From an uncultured Synergistales bacterium (GTDB taxonomy: Bacteria; Synergistota; Synergistia; Synergistales; Aminobacteriaceae): a DNA stretch of 10,887 bases. The notes beneath the pieces are model-generated. The model saw only the letters and a program-made list of their open reading frames with translations. It was not told the origin of the DNA and searched no databases. Of this stretch, positions 6,207 through 10,887 are shown one piece after another; positions within the stretch are counted from its first letter, which is position 1; the number at the start of each line of letters is the position of its first letter. The translations under genes were made by a program, and so were the position numbers. The DNA lies in NCBI GenBank assembly GCA_937957815.1, contig CALFXN010000627.1, forward strand, positions 1 through 10,887. Direction: 5' to 3'.

Positions 6207-7009
6207 CCTGACGCTCGCTTCCTGGATCCTCCTCGGCTCCTTTGCAGCACTGCTCGTACTCAAGGTTCCGATCACGTTCTCGCTTGCGGTTTCGTCGATC
6301 GCGACCGCGATGTATCTCAAGATCCCTCTCATGGTCATTTTGCAGCAAATGGTTCAGGGGGTGAACTCGTTTTCGCTCCTGGCCATTCCATTCTTCATCA
6401 TCGCCGTCATCATCATGGGCGGCGTCATCTCCGGGGTATTCACCGCGACGGAGTCGGCGGCGGTCGCGTACGTGTATGCCTTCATCGTGACCTTCTTCAT
6501 CTACAGGGAAATCCCGCTGAGCAGGATGAACAAGATTCTGTACTCGTCGCTCAAGACTCTGGCGATGGTCATGAGTCTCATCGCCACCGCGAAGGCTTTC
6601 GGCTGGCTGCTCGCCTATCTGAAAATCCCGGCGATGGCGACGAATGCATTGCTGACGATTTCCGACAACCCGGTCGTTCTCCTGTTGCTGCTCGGGCTCG
6701 GTTGCATCATGGACATGGCGTCGCTCATCCTGATCACTACGCCGATCCTGTATCCGGTCGTCGTGAAGACGCTCGGGATGGCCCCGGTACAGTTCGGAAT
6801 CATGATGACGCTCAATCTCTGCATCGGGCTCTGCACTCCGCCGGTGGGATCGCGCGCTGTTCGTCGGGTGCGCGGTAGGGAAGATATCGATCGAAGAGGC
6901 GACGAGGGCGATGATTCCGTTCTATGTCACCATGGTCGTCGTACTGTTTTTCATAACCTTTGTTCCGCAGATCGTGATGTTCGTTCCGAATCTCGTCATA
7001 CCGCAGTAA
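6199..7009 (+). pseudogene. dctM: TRAP transporter large permease DctM, internally deleted and frameshifted
   Basis: Intact DctM, about 425 residues, is the main membrane channel of the TRAP transporter. Here GGGAGGTG (6183-6190) is 8 bases before the ATG. The first 69 residues are normal and end SLLAIPFFIIA (to 6405). The next codons read VIIMGGVISGVFTATESAA, a segment normally some 160 residues further on, so about 155 residues are lost in frame. TCATCATC occurs on both sides of the junction (6395-6402, 6407-6414). A second, smaller loss of about five residues lies near VVLLLLLGLGCIMDM. An extra base in the CGCGCG run at 6851-6857 then shifts the frame: GLCTPPVGS should continue ALFVGCAVGKISIEEATRA, which is readable in the other frame to TAA at 7007-7009. 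The restored product is about 269 residues. Confidence 0.9.
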
Positions 7010-7041
7010 GAGAAATCATGAAGTGCTCGGGCGCAGCGGAA

Positions 7042-7059
7042 GGGAGCTCGCCCCCTCCC
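7042..7059. terminator. Weak hairpin between convergent dctM and uxaB
   Basis: GGGAG (7042-7046) and CTCCC (7055-7059) form a short stem with an 8-base loop in the 68-base gap between the dctM and uxaB stop codons. There is no proper T-run on either strand, so a terminator role is tentative. Confidence 0.25.
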
Positions 7060-7077
7060 GCCGTATTGTTGCATCTT

Positions 7078-8379
7078 CTATCTGCATCGGTGCCGTTCGA
7101 GTACTTCGACAAGTTCTTTCCGGAGCGGTGCGCTCAGATTCGGAAAGAAGCTGTCGGTCATGTCGGCAACGGAACGTCCCCTGAGCTGGCCGAAATCCTG
7201 GAGAACGAACGGACCTCCGGGAAGTTCGCGGACTCCATCGCAGTAGTACAGGTCCGTCATCGCGGCGATGCAGTTCGTGAGAACGGGAGGAAGCTCGACG
7301 AACTTTGAAAAGTATCCCTCGAGTGTCGGGCGGAGGCGCGTGTTGCACTTCGCGACGGAGTTGAGCGCGATCGAGCGAAACGCGTGTTCGAGCGCAGGAT
7401 TCCGGAAGCGTTCGAGAACGTTGTCTCCGTACTTGTGCGTCTCCGGGTCATCCGAGAATGCAGGGACGATCTCGTCGTGAACGAGACGTCGAAGATCCGG
7501 CTCGAAGCGCGGATCCTCGACGAAGTCCCGGACGTATTCGACGCCGTTCAGCAGCGCAACCGGGACGGATGCCGTGTGAACACCGTTCAGAATACGGACT
7601 TTCCTGTCGCGGTAGAAGCCCAGTCTCTCGTCGGTGACAATGACGTTCAGGTCCGCCTTGTGGAAGGGGAGGATGTCGAGGATCCTTTTGTCGCCCTGAA
7701 CGACGAACAGATGGAATAGTTCTCCGGATGTGATATTCGGATCCTCGCGCCCGAGCCGCCTGTAGATCTTTGGAGCGTCTTTTGCGGGGAATCCTGGCAC
7801 GATCCGGTCGACGAGCGTATCGTAGAAGCGGCATTCGTCCAGATACGCGAAAAAAGCATCGTCATACTTCCAGAGGCGACCGTAACGCTCGACACACTTT
7901 TTGAGCGTCTGTCCGTTATTCTCGATGAGTTCGAGCGGCAGGATCGAAAGAGGCGGCAGGCCTTTCGCGGAACGGGCGTGGAGCGCAGCAGCGAGGAGCG
8001 ACGCATAGTTGTGCGGTTTGTGGTGTTCTTCGAAAAAGATGCCTGCTTCTGTCGTGTTCGACGTGACGGCCTTGAGCGTCGGGCTGAGCGCGGCGCTGAG
8101 CATCCGCTCCATTCCGTCCTCTTCGAACGGGTTGCACCCTCCGGCTATGACGCCGACGGATTCGAGCGTCTCCTCGTAAACTCCGTTTCGGTACCCACGC
8201 AGCAGCACGGAATAGTCCCGCGTGGCGACGATCTCCGCGACACGTCCCTGCGGAATGGGCTGCACGAGGAAAACGGAATGGTTTTCCCCGGTCGCGGCGG
8301 AAATCCGTTCGAGCATCCAGTCGAAAAACGCACGGATGAAATTTCCCTCGCCGAACTGCAGTACCGTGTAGTCCTTCAT
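7078..8379 (-). CDS. uxaB: Tagaturonate reductase (altronate oxidoreductase)
   Basis: UxaB reduces D-tagaturonate to D-altronate with NADH in the cytoplasm and belongs to the long-chain mannitol dehydrogenase family. The 433 residues begin with the nucleotide-binding VLQFGEGNFIRAFFDWM (6-22). NTTEAGIFF (108-116), LPLELIENNG (147-156) and DRIVPGFP (191-198) follow. KVRILNGVH (260-268) carries the catalytic Lys260, Asn265 and His268. AGGAGGGAG lies about 8 bases before the ATG. It follows uxaA by 41 bases on the same strand, so the two form an operon. The protein is about 50 residues shorter than E. coli UxaB (483); the loss seems to be at the C-terminus, after VLTNCIAAMTDLYY, where the usual W-G-x-DL region is not recognisable. 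Activity is likely but not certain. Fructuronate reductase (UxuB) is the main alternative. Confidence 0.88.
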   Translation of the reverse strand: MKDYTVLQFGEGNFIRAFFDWMLERISAATGENHSVFLVQPIPQGRVAEIVATRDYSVLLRGYRNGVYEETLESVGVIAGGCNPFEEDGMERMLSAALSPTLKAVTSNTTEAGIFFEEHHKPHNYASLLAAALHARSAKGLPPLSILPLELIENNGQTLKKCVERYGRLWKYDDAFFAYLDECRFYDTLVDRIVPGFPAKDAPKIYRRLGREDPNITSGELFHLFVVQGDKRILDILPFHKADLNVIVTDERLGFYRDRKVRILNGVHTASVPVALLNGVEYVRDFVEDPRFEPDLRRLVHDEIVPAFSDDPETHKYGDNVLERFRNPALEHAFRSIALNSVAKCNTRLRPTLEGYFSKFVELPPVLTNCIAAMTDLYYCDGVRELPGGPFVLQDFGQLRGRSVADMTDSFFPNLSAPLRKELVEVLERHRCR

Positions 8380-8420
8380 AAATTGTCTCCCTCCTGTCGG
8401 TTTCCGGTCGATCGAGAACG

Positions 8421-9908
8421 TTACAGCGTGACGCCGTCCTTGAAAATCGCGATTTCAGCGCAGGCGTTCCGTTCGCTTTTCGTAAGTCGTCCCGAAGCCG
8501 TCTCGGCGAGCAGTCCGATCAGGGACCGGGCCATCGCGGGCGGATTCTCCCCTTCGAGCAATGGTCCGGCGTCGAAGTCGATCCAGAGAGGCTTGCGCTT
8601 CGAAAGAGCCGTGTTCGACGAAATCTTGATCGTTGGGACGACGGTCGAGAACGGGGTCCCCCGTCCCGTCGTGAAGAGGACGATCTGTGCGCCGCCGGCC
8701 GCGATGACCGTGCTTGAGACGAGGTCGTTCCCGGGGCCGAAAACGATATTGACGCCGCTCTTCGTTCCGTGAATCCCCATCGAAAGGACATCCGTGACGG
8801 GACTGGAACCGAATTTCATGACCGCTCCGAGGGATTTCTCCTCGAGCGTCGTAATGCCGCCGTCCCTGTTTCCCGGAGATGGGTTTTCGTAGACAGGTTG
8901 TCCGTGCGAGGCGTAGTAGTCGCGGAACCACCTGACTGTTCCGACGAAAGCGTCGAAGACGCTCCTTTCGGCGATCCGGGAAGCGACGACACTCTCTGCG
9001 CCGAACATCTCCGGGATTTCGGTTGCCAGGACGCGTCCGCCCCAGGTGCAGACTGCGTCCGAGACGCGTCCCGAGAGCGGGTTTGCCGAAAGGCCGGAAA
9101 AACCGTCGCTGCCGCCGCACTTCACGCCGATCACCACGTCGGAAAGCGGAAACGGAAGACGTTCCCGCGGCGCGGCGTCCGCGAGTTCGTCGAGGAGCGA
9201 GAGCATGACCGAACGGTCGTCTTCGACCTCCTGAAGGAAGAGGAATCGAACCTTTTTCACGTCGTGCAGACGCGTTTCGAGAAAGATCCTCCGGAGGTTT
9301 TCGCATCCGAGCCCGGCGATGACGACGCCAGCGGCGCAGGGGTTCCGTGCGAGTCCGGCGAGGATGGCGATCGTCCTCTCGAGATCCTCGCCGAGCTGCG
9401 AGCAGCCGTACGGATGCGCAAGAACCCTGACGTCCGTAATCCATGGATCACGGACGTAGTCCTTCACGAGAAATCTGAGGTAGTCGTTGACGCAGCCGAC
9501 CGTCGGAATGATCCAAAGATCGTTTCTGATTCCGGGAACCCCTTCATTGCGGGGAAACCCCATGAACGAGGGAGGGGGTTGGGTACGGACTTCGGCCGTT
9601 TCATCCGTCCGGGACCATGTCATGTCCCATTCCGCCCGGAGAGCCGATTCGGCGTTGTGGGTGTGAATCCACTCCCCCGGCACGATCGGCCGGGTGGCCT
9701 GTCCGATCCGGCGGCCATATTTGACGATCGCCTCTCCCGCCCCGATGTCTCTGACGGCGACCTTGTGCCCCCTGGGGATATCCCCGGCCAGCCGTCCGGG
9801 AAGACATGCCGCATACGTCCCTCCGACACCGCCGTCGGGGAGGATCGCGACATTGTCTCGCTCGTCCAGGATGATGCATCGCGCTGGAGGCACAGTTGCA
9901 TACTCCAT
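8421..9908 (-). CDS. uxaA: Altronate dehydratase
   Basis: UxaA dehydrates D-altronate to 2-keto-3-deoxygluconate in the cytoplasm and needs an iron-type metal centre. The 495-residue protein is full length. Residues 1 to about 95 form the SAF domain, with VPGEWIHTHN (77-85) holding the His pair. The UxaA/GarD catalytic part starts around GIRNDLWIIPTVGCVNDY (126-143). AHPYGCSQLGEDLERT (164-179), AGLGCENLR (198-206) and KCGGSDGFSGLSANP (263-277) are family motifs, the Cys residues being likely metal or substrate ligands; FTTGRGTPFSTVVPTIK lies in the last third. GGAGGGAGAG precedes the ATG. It is the first gene of a minus-strand operon with uxaB and is divergent from an IclR-type regulator. No lesion is seen, in contrast to uxaC and the transporter. 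Confidence 0.95.
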   Translation of the reverse strand: MEYATVPPARCIILDERDNVAILPDGGVGGTYAACLPGRLAGDIPRGHKVAVRDIGAGEAIVKYGRRIGQATRPIVPGEWIHTHNAESALRAEWDMTWSRTDETAEVRTQPPPSFMGFPRNEGVPGIRNDLWIIPTVGCVNDYLRFLVKDYVRDPWITDVRVLAHPYGCSQLGEDLERTIAILAGLARNPCAAGVVIAGLGCENLRRIFLETRLHDVKKVRFLFLQEVEDDRSVMLSLLDELADAAPRERLPFPLSDVVIGVKCGGSDGFSGLSANPLSGRVSDAVCTWGGRVLATEIPEMFGAESVVASRIAERSVFDAFVGTVRWFRDYYASHGQPVYENPSPGNRDGGITTLEEKSLGAVMKFGSSPVTDVLSMGIHGTKSGVNIVFGPGNDLVSSTVIAAGGAQIVLFTTGRGTPFSTVVPTIKISSNTALSKRKPLWIDFDAGPLLEGENPPAMARSLIGLLAETASGRLTKSERNACAEIAIFKDGVTL

Positions 9909-9955
9909 GGGGCCGCTCTCCCTCCGTTTTCGTTTTCCATGATGCCGTCTCGCTC

Positions 9956-9961
9956 ATTGTA
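9956..9961 (-). promoter_or_regulatory. Candidate -10 box for uxaA-uxaB
   Basis: TACAAT on the minus strand lies 47 bases before the uxaA ATG. The matching -35 position (9978-9984) is poor (GTTTTA or CGTTTT), which suggests dependence on an activator or a weak promoter. The -35 region overlaps the imperfect palindrome at 9979-9999. Confidence 0.35.
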
Positions 9962-9978
9962 ACGGATTCCTGTCCGGT

Positions 9979-9999
9979 AAAACGTTCCACGGAAGTTTT
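9979..9999. promoter_or_regulatory. Imperfect palindrome at the uxaA -35, candidate operator
   Basis: AAAAC-G-TTCC-AC-GGAA-GTTTT is an inverted repeat with matching 9-base arms once one unpaired G is skipped. It covers the -35 position of the candidate uxaA promoter, where a regulator would act. Binding by the adjacent IclR-type protein is only a guess, and that protein now lacks its DNA-binding domain. Confidence 0.3.
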
Positions 10000-10073
10000 C
10001 CCGTTTCGTCATGGAAAGTGGTTCCTGCCGATTCATTTCGTAAAAATTCAGGAAGATCTGTTTGAATAGAGTG

Positions 10074-10079
10074 TTGACA
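10074..10079 (+). promoter_or_regulatory. Perfect -35 hexamer upstream of the IclR remnant
   Basis: TTGACA lies in the uxaA/IclR intergenic region on the forward strand. The -10 at 17 bases is poor (TAAGGT, 10097-10102); TATTTA at 10102-10107 is too far. It may be the old promoter of the regulator gene. Confidence 0.3.
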
Positions 10080-10118
10080 GAGGTCGGACGGTATCGTAAG
10101 GTATTTATGTTTCATCCT

Positions 10119-10134
10119 TAGAATCACTATTCTA
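10119..10134. repeat. 16-base palindrome before the IclR remnant
   Basis: TAGAAT-CACT-ATTCTA is a perfect 6-4-6 inverted repeat just before the first IclR-like codons. It could be an operator for autoregulation or a small RNA hairpin. It has the same arm and spacer lengths as the palindrome at 2993-3008 but a different sequence. Confidence 0.35.
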
Positions 10135-10138
10135 TCAG

Positions 10139-10869
10139 GTGGAATATTATGAAAAAAGCGGTCGGACCTACGGTCCTTCTCTGGGCCGAGGCATACCGGA
10201 AGAAAAACGGGGCTTGCGGAGATCGCGCGTCCGTTCTTGCGCAAACTGTGGGATATTTGCCGGGAGACGGTCCGTCTTTTTGTGTACGAAAGCGGAGAGA
10301 TCTTTTACCTGGATAAGATCGACAGCCCTCATCCCGTCGGCACGCGTTCGCGGATCGGTGCGAGGAGGGATCTTTACAGTACGTCTGCCGGACGTTCAGT
10401 ATTGTCGGTCCTTCCGGAAACGGAACGGAATGAGTATCTCGACAAGACGGAAATGCGGGCGCACACGGATCGAACGGTTACGGAGCGGCGGTGTCTGGAG
10501 GATATTCTCGTCCGTTGCGGAAACCGAGGATTCTGCGAGGAGAAAGAAGAGAATGAAGAGGGAATCCGATGTGTCGGAGCGGCGATCCTCGATCTTCGCG
10601 GATATCCTGTCGGGGCGGTGAGCGTGAGTTCTCCCTCCTGCCGATTCAGCGACGAACAGTCGCGTTCGCTCGGTATCCGCGTCCGCGACACCGCGCTGGA
10701 GATCTCTCGCGAGCTGGTGTACGGAAAGCGACGGTCAAGACAGTGCCTGGGGATGGATGGAGACAACCGGACGACAAGGGGGCGTCGGATATGGACATTC
10801 GCAACTCGGCGAACCCTGAAGACATTAAAAGGCATTACGGTACGGACGCCCTCAGGAAGGAATTTCTGA
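10139..10869 (+). pseudogene. IclR-family regulator lacking its DNA-binding domain
   Basis: IclR proteins have an N-terminal winged helix and a C-terminal effector domain; in this position it would control the uronate genes. The effector domain is complete. It begins LAEIARPFLRKLW (about 10213), continues with FYLDKIDS, GTRSRIGARRDLYSTSAGRS and EENEEGIRCVGAAILD, and ends ISRELVY (10722). The helix-turn-helix that should fill about 55 residues before it is absent. Only a short wing-like stretch, YYEKSGRTYGPSLGRG, can be read from 10142 in another frame, so there is a frame change near 10195-10215 and missing bases. The only start in the effector frame is a TTG at 10237. Past 10722 the frame runs on to 10869, overlapping kduI by 79 bases, which suggests the 3' end is altered too. 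A genuinely short effector-only protein is a weaker alternative. Confidence 0.75.
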
Positions 10870-10887
10870 TCGAAGGGCTCTTCGCGC
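10791..10887 (+). CDS. kduI: 4-deoxy-L-threo-5-hexosulose-uronate ketol-isomerase, 5' part
   Basis: The first 32 codons of kduI are present and the rest runs off the window. KduI isomerises the unsaturated-uronate product 5-keto-4-deoxyuronate to 2,5-diketo-3-deoxygluconate, downstream of pectate lyases. The start reads MDIRNSANPEDIKRHYGTDA followed by LRKEFLIEGLFA, close to the canonical KduI N-terminus (M-x-IR-x-S-x-NP-x-D, then LR-x-EFLI). GGGGG (10778-10782) is 8 bases before the ATG. It follows the IclR remnant on the same strand and links the locus to pectin as well as free uronates. Whether the gene is intact cannot be seen. Confidence 0.85.
   Translation, partial: MDIRNSANPEDIKRHYGTDALRKEFLIEGLFA

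Noticed and set aside
8769..9962. A 397-codon forward frame opposite uxaA
   Set aside because: Its composition is charged and unstructured, and the minus strand carries complete UxaA motifs in the same bases.
1..10887. CRISPR arrays, insertion sequences, phage genes, tRNA or rRNA
   Set aside because: I saw no spaced direct repeats, transposase motifs, terminal inverted repeats bounding a gene, or tRNA/rRNA sequences. The only notable direct repeat is the operator pair at 546-569.

Overview
The window looks like one end of an assembled contig from an anaerobic, probably diderm, carbohydrate-using bacterium. GC content looks high and the standard stop codons are used. Synergistota is a guess from the style of the TRAP transporter and from the TRAP binding protein having a plain cleavable signal peptide without a lipobox; no marker gene supports it. 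Bases 1-48 are not genomic: they match the 3' 48 bases of the Illumina TruSeq universal (P5) adapter. Real sequence starts at 49 and the first gene is truncated there.

Left part (49-2963): a LacI-family regulator (minus, truncated) faces a ribokinase (plus). They share a short regulatory region with two abutting copies of a PurR/LacI-type palindrome. Downstream of the ribokinase, on the same strand, come an AraC-family regulator and a DUF2000 protein, and the unit closes with a strong intrinsic terminator.

Middle (3018-7009): a hexuronate uptake and entry module on the plus strand: uxaC (uronate isomerase), dctP, dctQ and dctM (TRAP transporter). Three of the four are broken. uxaC has two Trp-to-stop changes and a frameshift. 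dctP has a Gln-to-stop change and two frameshifts. dctM has lost about 155 internal residues and carries a frameshift. dctQ is open throughout.

Right part (7078-10887): on the minus strand, an apparently intact uxaA-uxaB operon (altronate dehydratase and tagaturonate reductase, the latter with a short C-terminus). Divergent from it is an IclR-family regulator that has kept its effector domain but lost its DNA-binding domain, followed by the first 32 codons of kduI, cut by the window edge.

Together uxaC, uxaB, uxaA and kduI with the TRAP transporter form a galacturonate/glucuronate (pectin) catabolic locus. It seems to be decaying: uptake and entry step are dead and the regulator has no visible HTH, while the inner steps still read open. 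Consensus errors in a poorly covered stretch are the main alternative, which the untrimmed adapter makes worth testing. I found no CRISPR array, IS element, tRNA, rRNA or candidate new defence system.
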